Positions 47,756 to 57,013 of a stretch of 64,000 nucleotides of DNA are shown here, one piece after another. Positions within the stretch are counted from its first letter, which is position 1, and every line of letters begins with the position of its first letter. The DNA is taken from the NCBI RefSeq assembly GCF_020524085.2, contig NZ_CP129016.1:2970001-3034000 (forward strand), written 5' to 3'. Source of the stretch: Halobacillus litoralis (GTDB taxonomy: Bacteria > Bacillota > Bacilli > Bacillales > Halobacillaceae). The position numbers and the translations under genes are program-made. Under the pieces are notes generated by a model, which saw nothing but the letters and a program-made list of their open reading frames with translations, was not told the origin of the DNA and did not search any database.

Positions 47756-48640
47756 TTATTTTTTAACTTGGTTCATAACTTCATCCGCGAAGTTTTCTTC
47801 GCGTTTTTCCATACCTTCACCAACTTCGAAGCGATCGAAACCAGTGATTTGTCCACCAGTAGATGCTACGAATTGTTTAACTTTCTGGTCTGGATCTTTA
47901 ACGAAGCTTTGGTCAAGCAGGCAGATTTCTTCGAAGAACTTGTTCAAACGGCCTTCGACCATTTTCTCAACGATGTTCTCAGGCTTGCCTTCGTTCATCG
48001 CTTGAGTTTTAAGCATTTCACGCTCTTTATCTGCTTCTTCAGCTGGGATTTCGTCACGGGAAACGTAACGAGGGTTTACAGCGGCTACGTGCATGGCAAC
48101 GTCTTTCGCTGCAGACTCATCTGTAGAGCCTTCAAGTACAGTCAACACACCGATGTTTCCGCCCATGTGAAGGTAAGCACCGAATGCATCGTTATCTGTC
48201 TTTTCTTTAATTACAAAACGACGAAGGGAAATCTTCTCACCGATTTTCGCTACGCGCTCTGTAATATAGCTGCTAAGGACTTCTCCATCACCGTGAAGCT
48301 TCTGCTCTAGAGCTTCTTCAACTGTTGCAGGCTTCTGAGAAAGCAAGTGCTGACCAAGGTCTTTAAGCAAGTCTTTGAATTGGTCGTTCTTTGTAACGAA
48401 GTCTGTTTCACAGTTCACTTCGAAAAGTACAGCCGTGTTGCCGGAGATTTCGATTGCAGCAGAACCTTCTGCAGCAATACGGTCAGCTTTCTTAGCTGCC
48501 TTGGAAATTCCTTTCTCACGCAACCATTCCATTGCTTTGTCCATGTCACCATCAGTTTCAGTGAGTGCTTTCTTACAGTCCATCATTCCAGCACCCGTTT
48601 TTTCACGAAGTTCTTTTACCATTTTAGCGTTTACAGCCAT
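47756..48640 (-). CDS. tsf: Elongation factor Ts
   Basis: EF-Ts is the nucleotide exchange factor of EF-Tu. The 294 residues comprise an N-terminal UBA-like domain ([30 protein letters not shown]), the core with [10 protein letters not shown], and a C-terminal module with the [14 protein letters not shown] segment. Length is normal (293 in B. subtilis). It follows rpsB after a hairpin that probably allows partial read-through. Confidence 0.98.
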   Translation of the reverse strand: MAVNAKMVKELREKTGAGMMDCKKALTETDGDMDKAMEWLREKGISKAAKKADRIAAEGSAAIEISGNTAVLFEVNCETDFVTKNDQFKDLLKDLGQHLLSQKPATVEEALEQKLHGDGEVLSSYITERVAKIGEKISLRRFVIKEKTDNDAFGAYLHMGGNIGVLTVLEGSTDESAAKDVAMHVAAVNPRYVSRDEIPAEEADKEREMLKTQAMNEGKPENIVEKMVEGRLNKFFEEICLLDQSFVKDPDQKVKQFVASTGGQITGFDRFEVGEGMEKREENFADEVMNQVKK

Positions 48641-48715
48641 TGTAAAGCCTCCTTATTAGTTGCATATAAGTATAGCTCTTGCGTTTATGGACGCTTGAGC
48701 TGTTACGGATTCTTT

Positions 48716-48753
48716 AAAAAAGGTGATAAAGGTATACCCCCTTATCACCTTTT
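48716..48753 (-). terminator. rpsB terminator/attenuator
   Basis: A long stem (about 48718-48732 with 48740-48753) starts 8 bases after the rpsB stop and ends in TTTTTT on the minus strand. tsf downstream has no obvious promoter of its own, so partial read-through is assumed. Confidence 0.8.
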
Positions 48754-48761
48754 GACCCATC

Positions 48762-49499
48762 TTACTCTTGAGCAGCTTCTACAGCAGCTTCAGTTTCTTC
48801 CGTTGTTTCTGTTTCTTCCCCTTGTTTCGCTTCAAGGACAGCGTCTGCCATCTTAGAAGTCAACAATTTAACGGCACGGATTGCATCATCGTTCGCAGGG
48901 ATGACGTAATCGATTTCGTCTGGGTCACAGTTAGTATCAACGATACCTACAACTGGAATATTCAATTTGTGAGCTTCAGCAATCGCGATGCGCTCTTTAC
49001 GAGGGTCGATCACGAACATTGCGTCCGGAAGGCTCTTCATTTCTTTAATACCGCCTAGGAATTTAACAAGACGATCTTTTTCTTTAAGCATATCGACTAC
49101 TTCTTTTTTAGGAAGTACATCGAACGTACCGTCTTCTTCCATGCGCTCAATGTCTTTAAGACGGTTGATACGCTTACGGATGGTTTCAAAGTTTGTCAGG
49201 GTACCGCCCAACCAACGTTGGTTGATGTAGTACATGCCACAACGAGTCGCCTCGTCGCGAACTGTATCCTGAGCTTGTTTTTTAGTACCTACGAAAAGAA
49301 TGTTACCGCCGTCAGCAGCGACCTCTTTTACATAGTTGAATGCTTCATCAACTTTCTTGACCGTTTTTTGTAGGTCGATGATGTAGATCCCGTTACGCTC
49401 CGTGAAGATGTATTTTTTCATCTTTGGATTCCAGCGACGGGTTTGGTGTCCAAAGTGAACACCAGCTTCAAGTAGCTGTTTCATAGAAATTACAGACAT
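48762..49499 (-). CDS. rpsB: 30S ribosomal protein S2
   Basis: S2 is needed for binding S1-like factors and for the 30S platform. The 245 residues include [41 protein letters not shown] and the conserved [36 protein letters not shown]. The acidic C-terminal tail is rich in Glu and Thr. It follows swrB with its own promoter. Confidence 0.98.
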   Translation of the reverse strand: MSVISMKQLLEAGVHFGHQTRRWNPKMKKYIFTERNGIYIIDLQKTVKKVDEAFNYVKEVAADGGNILFVGTKKQAQDTVRDEATRCGMYYINQRWLGGTLTNFETIRKRINRLKDIERMEEDGTFDVLPKKEVVDMLKEKDRLVKFLGGIKEMKSLPDAMFVIDPRKERIAIAEAHKLNIPVVGIVDTNCDPDEIDYVIPANDDAIRAVKLLTSKMADAVLEAKQGEETETTEETEAAVEAAQE

Positions 49500-49619
49500 G
49501 ATAGTTCCTCCTGTTTGGTTTTTTTAGTATCCTCCGCCTCTTTCATCTTCTCTAGTGAACTCTAAAAAAGAGCAACCTCACTTGAGAATCCAAAGGCGTG
49601 CGTATTGACACCGTCAGTA

Positions 49620-49648
49620 AATATATCATAACACACGGAGCCATTCAA
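49620..49648 (-). promoter_or_regulatory. Predicted rpsB promoter and leader
   Basis: On the minus strand -35 TTGAAT (49648-49643) and -10 TATATT (49625-49620) have a 17-base spacer. The -35 box overlaps the swrB stop. The transcript would carry a leader of about 115 bases before rpsB, long enough for S2-mediated feedback, for which no structure was proven. Confidence 0.7.
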
Positions 49649-50148
49649 GTTTTTTTCATAGGTTTTTGATGAAATTTGATGAGTAATTCGATTTCTGTCT
49701 TCCCTTTATCCATTATCTTCGCAATTTCCTCTATACTATAACCTTTTTCCTTCAGTTCGAATACCTGTGAATGAAAAGACGGCTGATAGCTTTCTTTTTC
49801 ATTCAGCTCAGGCGGAGTGTAGGTGGGGGAAGCCTCGGACTTCGCGATAACTTCCCTTGCAGAGTGGCTGTTTTCTCCTTCATGTCCGTCTTCTACGTGA
49901 ACATTATGAAAACCAGAATGGTCACTATTTTTCATGACGAGTCTTTCCATTCGTTTATTTTCTTCTTTAATTTCCATTAAATACGAGCTGAAAAGATCCT
50001 CGATTTCTGATGCCACTTGTTTTTGTCTAAGTTCTAGTTCTTCTGTTTTACGTACCTTTTTCATCATGATAAACAGTGCAAAAAGCAGTACACCGTCAAT
50101 GATAAAGCTGAAAATCAATAAAAACACTGTCAATTCTATCCTCACCAT
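49645..50148 (-). CDS. swrB: SwrB (YlxL), swarming motility protein
   Basis: SwrB promotes flagellar basal body completion and export in B. subtilis. The 167 residues, the same length as B. subtilis SwrB, have one N-terminal membrane helix (about 5-28) and a coiled coil (about 30-70). A C-terminal segment GYSIEEIAKIMDKGKTEIELLIKFHQ resembles the family's helix-turn-helix-like end. Sequence is variable in this family, so position (sigD-swrB-rpsB) weighs heavily in the call. Confidence 0.82.
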   Translation of the reverse strand: MVRIELTVFLLIFSFIIDGVLLFALFIMMKKVRKTEELELRQKQVASEIEDLFSSYLMEIKEENKRMERLVMKNSDHSGFHNVHVEDGHEGENSHSAREVIAKSEASPTYTPPELNEKESYQPSFHSQVFELKEKGYSIEEIAKIMDKGKTEIELLIKFHQKPMKKT

Positions 50149-50363
50149 TCGTTTCAGGTCCTATTTCTATTCATTGTCTATAACTTTCCCTACTGAAACC
50201 ATCATTCAATCCTGGTCCAAGAAGGCATAAACATTACTGGAACCTTTACTGTAAGGAAGTGGTCCCTGCTAACCCGATAACTGTTTAAGCATATTATGGT
50301 CCGGTCCTTTTATGTAGTAGGGAGATGGATCATTCCACTTCCTTCTGCCTCATCCCGTGACGC
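50149..50363. other. sigD-swrB gap
   Basis: These 215 bases have no credible gene. In B. subtilis swrB follows sigD closely. A loose pair of complementary segments (GAAGTGG and CCACTTC) is present, but there is no clear promoter or terminator. swrB may be transcribed by read-through. Confidence 0.5.
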
Positions 50364-51140
50364 CTATACGGTTACAATTTCACGCAGAGCCCCTTTCAGC
50401 TTATAGATCGCTTTCGCATGGATTTGTGAGATCCTCGAGGTAGTCAAATCTAATACCTGACCGATCTCTGTTAAGGTCAGCTCTTCATGATAGAAAAGAC
50501 TGATGACCAGTTGTTCCTTTTCGTTTAGTTGTTCGATCTCTCTGGCTAATTCTTCATAGTTTTCCTTTTTGACCACCGATTCCGACGGGGTAAATGTTCG
50601 ATCATCCGGAATTGAGTACCCTATTCCTTCTTTATGATCCTCACTTCCATCATTCGTTTTTTCTTCCATTGAGAGCACATTGGCAAAGAGAGAATCCTTA
50701 ATCGTCTCCTCCACCTCTTCTGGAGATATCTCTAGAGCTTCGGCAATTTCATTAGAACTTACCGGACGCTGCAATTCCTGCTCAAGCTTCTCTGTCATCT
50801 GTTCGATCTTCTTAGATCGATCTCTTACTGATCTCGGAAGCCAGTCTTCTTTTCGCAAGCCATCCATGATCGATCCTCTGATACGAAAGGAGGCATACGT
50901 GTCAAATTTCAAATCTCTTGTTCGATCAAATTTTTTCAGTGCATCATAAAGCCCCAGCATTCCTAAACTTCTCACATCATCTTTGCTTACACTCTTCGGT
51001 AAATGAGCGGAGATCCGCTGGACATGGTAGCTCACTAAATAGTCGTACTGCTGAACCAATTGATTTGCGGCCTCTCCGTCCTGCTCTTGTGTCCAAAGAT
51101 TCCACCACTGTTGTTCTTGAGGAGATAAACAGCTGGCCAT
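50364..51140 (-). CDS. sigD: RNA polymerase sigma-D (sigma-28, FliA family)
   Basis: SigD drives late flagellar, chemotaxis and autolysin genes. The 258 residues show region 2 (LKFDTYASFRIRGSIMDGLRKEDWLPRSVR), region 3 and a region 4 helix-turn-helix (LTLTEIGQVLDLTTSRISQIHAKAIYKLK). GGAGG precedes the ATG. It is the promoter-distal gene of the fla/che operon, where distance from the promoter is known to influence sigma-D level in B. subtilis. Confidence 0.96.
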   Translation of the reverse strand: MASCLSPQEQQWWNLWTQEQDGEAANQLVQQYDYLVSYHVQRISAHLPKSVSKDDVRSLGMLGLYDALKKFDRTRDLKFDTYASFRIRGSIMDGLRKEDWLPRSVRDRSKKIEQMTEKLEQELQRPVSSNEIAEALEISPEEVEETIKDSLFANVLSMEEKTNDGSEDHKEGIGYSIPDDRTFTPSESVVKKENYEELAREIEQLNEKEQLVISLFYHEELTLTEIGQVLDLTTSRISQIHAKAIYKLKGALREIVTV

Positions 51141-51185
51141 TCCAATCCTCCCTGTCCTTTATATTGGTTATTATTACTAACCCCT

Positions 51186-51476
51186 TCACGCGTCTTCATT
51201 CAATAATTTCCGAACCATTTCCGATGTTTCTTCTGCATCCATATCCGTGTATGATGCTGATTGAGCCCAGTTATGATGATCTTCTGCTGTATCAACTGGC
51301 GCTGCCACAAAACTCCAAAGAGTCCGAAACACGTAAGAGATTCCAAAGAAACTAAAAAAACCTATGGTTCCCCTGTAGACCGCTGTATCAAAAGTAGTCA
51401 CTTGAGCACTGATCAAAAATATGAATAAAAAACCAAATACAGCTGTCCATAAATTCCACAGAAGTGTCCCATTCAT
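51186..51476 (-). CDS. Small membrane protein between cheD and sigD
   Basis: This is a 96-residue protein I do not recognise by name. Two hydrophobic helices (about residues 8-28 and 35-55) are followed by an acidic soluble tail with HHNWAQSASYTDMDAEETSEMVRKLLNEDA. The ATG at 51476 shares one base with the cheD stop, and sigD follows after 45 bases, so it is co-expressed with chemotaxis genes. A role in motility is inferred from place only. Confidence 0.75.
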   Translation of the reverse strand: MNGTLLWNLWTAVFGFLFIFLISAQVTTFDTAVYRGTIGFFSFFGISYVFRTLWSFVAAPVDTAEDHHNWAQSASYTDMDAEETSEMVRKLLNEDA

Positions 51477-51979
51477 CAAATCACACTTTCCCCTTGATTT
51501 ACTTTCCTTATATGCAATTCCGCCGTATCAGGATGGAATTCAATTGTACGTCCGCTTCTCCCGCCGAGATCTTCTGCCAAAATCGGTATGTGAAGAGATT
51601 GAAGGTTCTTTTTCACAGCCTCCACGTTTCTCGGGCCAATGCGCATCATGTCATTAGAAGAGGTGAATTGAAACATTTGTGCCCCACCTGCCAGTTTCGC
51701 TTTTAATCGGTAGGAAGAAGCACCGGCACCTTTGAGGCCTGCCAACAGATCTTCTATCGCTGTATCTGCGTATTTCGCTCTTTTCAGCCCCTGCTTTTTC
51801 GCAAGGGCTGCTTCAGGAAGCATAATATGTGCCATACCCGCCAATTTTTTTACTTCATCATAAAGAACGATTCCGACACAGGACCCAAGCCCTGAAGTCC
51901 GGATTAAATCCGGGGAATGAACAATTCCCATGTCACCGATACCAATTCTCAAAACTTGTCCTTCCTTAATCATCTTCAC
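51476..51979 (-). CDS. cheD: Chemoreceptor glutamine deamidase CheD
   Basis: CheD deamidates receptor glutamines and also stimulates CheC. The 167 residues have the catalytic Cys in GLGSCVGIVLYD, the His in MAHIMLP, and the AKLAGGAQMF segment. The start overlaps cheC by 14 bases. Length matches B. subtilis CheD (166). Confidence 0.95.
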   Translation of the reverse strand: MKMIKEGQVLRIGIGDMGIVHSPDLIRTSGLGSCVGIVLYDEVKKLAGMAHIMLPEAALAKKQGLKRAKYADTAIEDLLAGLKGAGASSYRLKAKLAGGAQMFQFTSSNDMMRIGPRNVEAVKKNLQSLHIPILAEDLGGRSGRTIEFHPDTAELHIRKVNQGESVI

Positions 51980-52625
51980 GCACTCCTAAGGAAGAAAATA
52001 TCTTCTGATAAGACGGAGGATCGGGGAAAAGGAAGAAATGACCTTCTAAAAATTCATCTTCCCCTCCTTCTCCATCTCCATCTATAAGAGAAGTCTTGAT
52101 GACAATGGCTGCATCACTCACTTGTGAGAGTTCAATTAAACCCATGCTTAAAATAGCCCCCACCATATCTTGAGATATCGATGGAACCGTTGATTGAAGG
52201 TCCAATTCTGTGAAATCGCAAAGGGCGGTAAGGTATGCACCTGAGAGGATATTGCCTAATTCCTGCAAAGCAGACATTGCCATTTCTGCATCATCTTCAA
52301 GATCTTCAGAAACATTTGTCATAAGCTTTACAAAGTGATGCGCTTGAGAAGGAGGCATGATGAAAAACATTGTGCCCGGCGCCTCCCCTTCCATTCTTTG
52401 AAAAACACTGACGACTTCTTTATCTGCTCCACCTGCGAGTTCCATCACTTGATCAAAGTCCACCACTTCTACACCCGGAACGTGCATCTCTATTTTCTTT
52501 TGAAGCAGTTTGGATAGGGAAGTTGCCGCATGACCCGAACCTATATTGCCGATTTCTTTCAAAACGTCCAATTGAAGAGGACCAAATCCTTCCATGAAAT
52601 CTTTGGAATTAGACATAAAGCTCAT
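51966..52625 (-). CDS. cheC: CheY-P phosphatase CheC
   Basis: CheC removes phosphate from CheY-P and, with CheD, forms an adaptation loop. The 219 residues contain two pseudo-symmetric phosphatase motifs, DVLKEIGNIGSGHAATSLS and SALQELGNILSGAYLTALC, each with the Glu and Asn used in catalysis. It overlaps cheW by 17 bases; an ATG at 52616 is an alternative start. Confidence 0.95.
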   Translation of the reverse strand: MSFMSNSKDFMEGFGPLQLDVLKEIGNIGSGHAATSLSKLLQKKIEMHVPGVEVVDFDQVMELAGGADKEVVSVFQRMEGEAPGTMFFIMPPSQAHHFVKLMTNVSEDLEDDAEMAMSALQELGNILSGAYLTALCDFTELDLQSTVPSISQDMVGAILSMGLIELSQVSDAAIVIKTSLIDGDGEGGEDEFLEGHFFLFPDPPSYQKIFSSLGVREDD

Positions 52626-53076
52626 TCAACTCATGAACGTCATCTTTGGCAAGAACTTTTTCCAAATTCAACAAAATGAACAAACGATGATCCATTTTGG
52701 ATACCCCTTGGATATACTCCGCTTCAACCGTACCTACCACCTCTGGAGGAGGTTCGATGCTTTCTTCATCAAGGTCCAGGACATCGTTTGCGGCATCCAC
52801 AATCAAACCGACATTCATTTCATGAATTTTTACTGTGATGATTCTTGTCGCATCGGAGTCGTTCACTTCTTCAATCCCGAACCTCTCTCTCAAGTCGATG
52901 ACTGGCGTGACGACACCCCTTAAGTTCAGAACGCCTTTCACAAATGGTTTTGTACCTGGGACACGAGTAATCGGCATCATCCGCTCAATGGAACCTACGA
53001 GATCTACCGGTACGGTGTATTCTTCATCATTGATTTGAAATACGATCACTTTCAGTTCTTTATTCTCTTCGGCCAT
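52609..53076 (-). CDS. cheW: Chemotaxis coupling protein CheW
   Basis: CheW couples receptors to CheA. The 155-residue protein has the paired SH3-like CheW fold, with IVFQINDEEYTVPVDLVGSIERMMPITRVPGTKPFVKGVLNLRGVVTPVIDLRERFG, the typical segment containing the receptor-binding RG motif. It lies 19 bases after cheA with its own ribosome binding site. Confidence 0.97.
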   Translation of the reverse strand: MAEENKELKVIVFQINDEEYTVPVDLVGSIERMMPITRVPGTKPFVKGVLNLRGVVTPVIDLRERFGIEEVNDSDATRIITVKIHEMNVGLIVDAANDVLDLDEESIEPPPEVVGTVEAEYIQGVSKMDHRLFILLNLEKVLAKDDVHELNELYV

Positions 53077-53095
53077 AATTCTATTCCCTCCTTTG

Positions 53096-55097
53096 TTACT
53101 TGATTAAAGCATTACTGTCGAGGATTAAAGCGACTTGTCCATCTCCTAAAATGGTTGCTCCGGATATAGCGAAAGCGCCGGATAAGTAATCACCGAGAGA
53201 CTTCAAGACCACTTCTTGCTGCCCGATGAATGAATTGACGACGAGAGCGGCCGTCTTATCTCCTTTTTTAACGATAACGACGGAGTAGTAATCCTCTTCT
53301 GGTACTTCCTCCGGTACCTGCAGCACATCTATCAAAAAGACGAGAGGAACGACTTTCCCTCGGAAGTCGATGACTTTTTTATTATGGGCGTGCATGATCT
53401 CTTCTTTCTTCACAATAGCGGTTTCTATAATGGACGAAAGAGGGATCGCGTATTTTTCTTTTTGAACTTCCACCAGCATGACGGAAATGATGGAAAGAGT
53501 AAGTGGCAGCTGGATAGAGAATACACTCCCCTCACCAGGCACTGAATCGACAGAAATGTTACCGCCAAGGGACTCGATCGTACTTTTCACGACATCCAGA
53601 CCTACTCCTCTTCCAGATACATCAGAAATGGTGTCAGCCGTGGAAAAACCGCTTTCCATAATCAAATCGTACACTTGAGAGTCGGTCATTGTCGCTGCCT
53701 GTTCTTCTGTGACCACATGATTGCTCACCGCTTTTTGTACGACCTTGTCCCGGGCTATGCCGCCGCCATCATCAGAGATTTCAATAAAAACATGATTTCC
53801 GCTGTGGTACGCTTTCAGCTCAAGCTTTCCTGTGGCAGACTTTCCTTTGGATTCCCTTTCTGCAGGCCCCTCAATACCGTGATCGATCGCGTTACGAATA
53901 AGGTGGACAAGTGGGTCACCAATTTCATCAATGACGGTACGATCCAGTTCTGTTTCTGCCCCGACCACACTCAAATCGATTTTCTTACTCAAATCCTTGG
54001 AGAGTTGGCGTACCATTCTAGGAAAGCGATTGAATACTTGCTCGACGGGTACCATACGCATGTTCAGGATGATGCTTTGCAAGTCCCCCCGAAATTCTTG
54101 TCATTCGTTCGACCGTTTCACGGAGTTCGTTATGCTTCAGGTCATCCGATATTTGTTCAAGACGTCCCCGATCAATCACAAGCTCCTCAAACAAGTTCAT
54201 CAGAGCATCTAATCGATCAATGTTGATACGAATGGTTTTGCTCCCTACCTGCTTTCCTTCTTTCTCTTCTTTTTGAACAGGCTGCTTTTCTGATGCAACC
54301 ACTTCTTTTTGTGGAGGATTCGATTTCTCATTTTTCTCTTCAGAGTTTTGATAGACAGCCACTTGCACATTGTCAATCTCGGATACTTTTCTGATTTGAC
54401 TTTCTATATCTTCTGCTGAATCTTCGGTAACCAATAAAACATGGAAAGTGGTTTCAAATTCTTCATTTTCCAATGCTTCTACAGAAGGGGAAGACTTGAT
54501 GACATCTCCCGCCTGCTCTAAGATTTCAAAAACCATGTAGACGCGTGCAGCTTTCAAAAGACAATCTTCTCTTAATGAGACTTCAATCTGGTAATTGTTT
54601 TTTCCTAGTTCACTAGATTGTTCCAAGGCTGCTTTTGTATATTCATCAACGGAAAGCATGGGGGCGGTTACAGTTTTCTGTGGTGCAGCCCCCACCGAAG
54701 CAACGGCTGTACCTCCCCCAACGTTTTCAATGTTCTTCAAAAGTTCGACGACCCTTTCTACATTTCTTTCTCCCGAGCCGCCTTCCGCAATATCGATGAC
54801 CATTGCCTCCAGATCATCAACAGAATCAAAAACCACATCCAAAATGCCTTCATCTACCGAAACTTTTTCATTCCGTACAGCATCGAGGACATTTTCCATT
54901 TTGTGTGTCAAATTGGAGAGGTCTTGATACCCCATCGTTGCTGACATCCCTTTTAATGTATGGGCCGACCTGAATATTTCATTAACGATGGAAAGGTCTT
55001 GAGGGTTCTTTTCCAAATGTAACAGCTGGTCGTTGATGGATTGCAAGTGCTCTTTACTTTCATCAATAAAAACTTCCAAGTACTGGTTGGTTTCCAT
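53096..55097 (-). pseudogene. cheA: Chemotaxis histidine kinase CheA, frameshifted at a G6 run
   Basis: CheA is the receptor-controlled kinase for CheY and CheB. The first frame holds the HPt domain with the phospho-His (FRSAHTLKGMSATMG), the P2 region and the dimerisation helix up to MTRISG. It then leaves frame at a G6 run (54090-54085). The other frame continues with LQSIILNMRMVPVEQVFNRFPRMVRQLSKDL, the HATPase motifs (HLIRNAIDHGIE, GRGVGLDVV) and the CheW-like domain. One G fewer restores 666 residues (672 in B. subtilis). The start at 55097 is set by AAAGGAGG. Confidence 0.93.
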
Positions 55098-55101
55098 AGC
55101 A

Positions 55102-56151
55102 CTACCTCCTTTGAATTTGAAGAGATTGTATAATACTGCGACTGATTTCATTTAATTTACACACGTCATCGGCAAGACCTGACTTGACGATTGCCTTTGG
55201 CATTCCGTATACGATGCAGGTACTTTCATCTTCTGCAATCGTGTAGACCGCCCTCCCTTGCTCCTTCGTGGCAAGGATGCCTTCCAAACCATCAGCCCCC
55301 ATCCCTGTCATAATGACAGAAGTGGTGGAGATCCCTGGTAGCTTTGCAATCGAATAAAACATCACATTTACTGAAGGTCTGTGGCCATTTAGAGGGCTGG
55401 ATTCGTTCAAATGAATAACAAGACGTTCGTTATGTTTTACAACTTCCATGTGATAGCCGCCGGGGGCGATATAGGCAACGCCGTTATGTATTTCCTCCAT
55501 ATGTTCCGCTTCCTTCACTGAAATATCAGACAGCCGATCGAGACGTAATGCCAAAGATTTTGTAAAACCTTTCGGCATGTGTTGAACGACTAAAATTGGA
55601 GCGGGGAGACTGCCAGGAAGAGAAGTCAATACTTCCTGCAGAGCTCTAGGTCCCCCGGTGGAGGTGCCGATTGCAATCAGCTGCCCTTCCTCTATCCTAT
55701 CGTCAGGGAAACGAACTTTTTCATTAGAGCTTTTTAATGGAGGATTCACCCTGGCTTGCCCGGCAATCAGAATTTTGCGAACGACATCTTTGTCTACCTT
55801 TTCCATATCAAGAGAAATGGAACCGGATGGCTTTTGAATGAAGTCCACTGCTCCAAGACTCATGGCTTTCATGGTGCTTTCCGCTCCCTCCTGGGTCAAA
55901 CTGGACACCATCACAACAGGGAGCGGGGAATTTTCCATGATCTTCTTTAATGCCTCTAATCCATCCATCACCGGCATTTCAATATCCATCGTTACGACAT
56001 CAGGCCGTAAGATCTCCAGCTTATCCAGACAGTCTTTTCCGTTCCTCGCCGTGCCAACCACTTGAATCCGATAGTCTTTTTCTAATATATCTGTCAAAAT
56101 ACGCCTCATAAAGGCAGAATCATCGACAATTAAAACCCTAATCTGTTTCAT
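55102..56151 (-). CDS. cheB: Chemotaxis response regulator methylesterase CheB
   Basis: CheB removes methyl groups from receptor glutamates. The 349 residues comprise a receiver domain with the phosphorylated Asp in VVTMDIEMPVMDG (about residue 55), a linker, and a methylesterase domain. The catalytic Ser is in IGTSTGGPRAL, His in VVQHMP and Asp in MTGMGADGLEG. The ATG at 56151 (MKQIRVLIVDD) is chosen; the frame extends 7 codons upstream into flhG. Confidence 0.96.
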   Translation of the reverse strand: MKQIRVLIVDDSAFMRRILTDILEKDYRIQVVGTARNGKDCLDKLEILRPDVVTMDIEMPVMDGLEALKKIMENSPLPVVMVSSLTQEGAESTMKAMSLGAVDFIQKPSGSISLDMEKVDKDVVRKILIAGQARVNPPLKSSNEKVRFPDDRIEEGQLIAIGTSTGGPRALQEVLTSLPGSLPAPILVVQHMPKGFTKSLALRLDRLSDISVKEAEHMEEIHNGVAYIAPGGYHMEVVKHNERLVIHLNESSPLNGHRPSVNVMFYSIAKLPGISTTSVIMTGMGADGLEGILATKEQGRAVYTIAEDESTCIVYGMPKAIVKSGLADDVCKLNEISRSIIQSLQIQRR

Positions 56152-56155
56152 CTCT

Positions 56156-57013
56156 CTACCTCTCAAAAACAAATCTCTTTAATTTATCTACGAACGAAAA
56201 GGCGGACGCCTGGACATGACTCTCGTTTAAATAAACACGCACCAACTCCTCAAGGGAGCGACTCACTTTACTTTTAGGACTGTCTATCACAAACGGCCGC
56301 TGTTTATTGACGGCTTCAAGTACTGCCCTGTCATCAGGTAAAATACCTAATAAATCGACGTCTGCTTCTAAGAATCTCTTGACCACAAGCGACATTCGCT
56401 CGAAAGTAGCCCTGCCATTTTTCTCATTAAGCGAACGGTTCACAAGAATTTTTATCGTGAGACTTTTGTCTTTATGTACAAGATGCTTGATCATTGCGTA
56501 ACCGTCCGTAATTGAAGTTGGTTCAGGAGTAGTGACTACGATCGCCTCATGTGCTGAGCTGATAAAATGCAAGCTGTCTTGGGTGGCTCCAGCGCCCATG
56601 TCGAAGAGGATATAATCGAAGGACTGGCTCAGTTCTTCAAACTCGCTTTGAAAATAGGCAAACTTCTCTTGATCGAGTTCAAATATGTGAGATAGTCCCG
56701 AACCACCAGCAATATAAGATAAGGATTGTGGTCCTAGTTCAATAATATCACGAATCGACAGCTCTTCCCGATATAAGTCGACAAATGTCCTTTTTGGTGA
56801 TTTCCCCATTAAAATATCGATGTTTCCCATGCCGATATCCAAATCAAAGATCAAAACCTTCTTGCCTTTTTTGATAAGCTGCAGTGCAAAGTTAATGCAG
56901 AAATTCGACTTCCCCACTCCACCTTTTCCACTGGCAATGGCTATGGTTTTAGCCTGTCGTTTCCCTTCTATTTTCTGCATTCGCCTGCGAAGGATTTCAG
57001 CTTGATCGTTCAT
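56156..57013 (-). CDS. flhG: FlhG (YlxH), MinD-like ATPase of flagellar number control
   Basis: This P-loop ATPase works with FlhF to set flagellar position and number. The 285 residues have a DQAEILRRRMQ N-terminal helix that in homologues activates FlhF, then the deviant Walker A KGGVGKSN, DLDIGMGN and DMGAGATQDSL. The ATG at 57013 is preferred because GGAGGGG lies at the right distance; a TTG 6 bases upstream is possible. It overlaps flhF by 17 bases. Confidence 0.95.
   Translation of the reverse strand: MNDQAEILRRRMQKIEGKRQAKTIAIASGKGGVGKSNFCINFALQLIKKGKKVLIFDLDIGMGNIDILMGKSPKRTFVDLYREELSIRDIIELGPQSLSYIAGGSGLSHIFELDQEKFAYFQSEFEELSQSFDYILFDMGAGATQDSLHFISSAHEAIVVTTPEPTSITDGYAMIKHLVHKDKSLTIKILVNRSLNEKNGRATFERMSLVVKRFLEADVDLLGILPDDRAVLEAVNKQRPFVIDSPKSKVSRSLEELVRVYLNESHVQASAFSFVDKLKRFVFER

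Noticed and set aside
50149-50363. Sigma-D promoter for swrB
   Set aside because: No match to the TAAA-GCCGATAT pattern with correct spacing was found.
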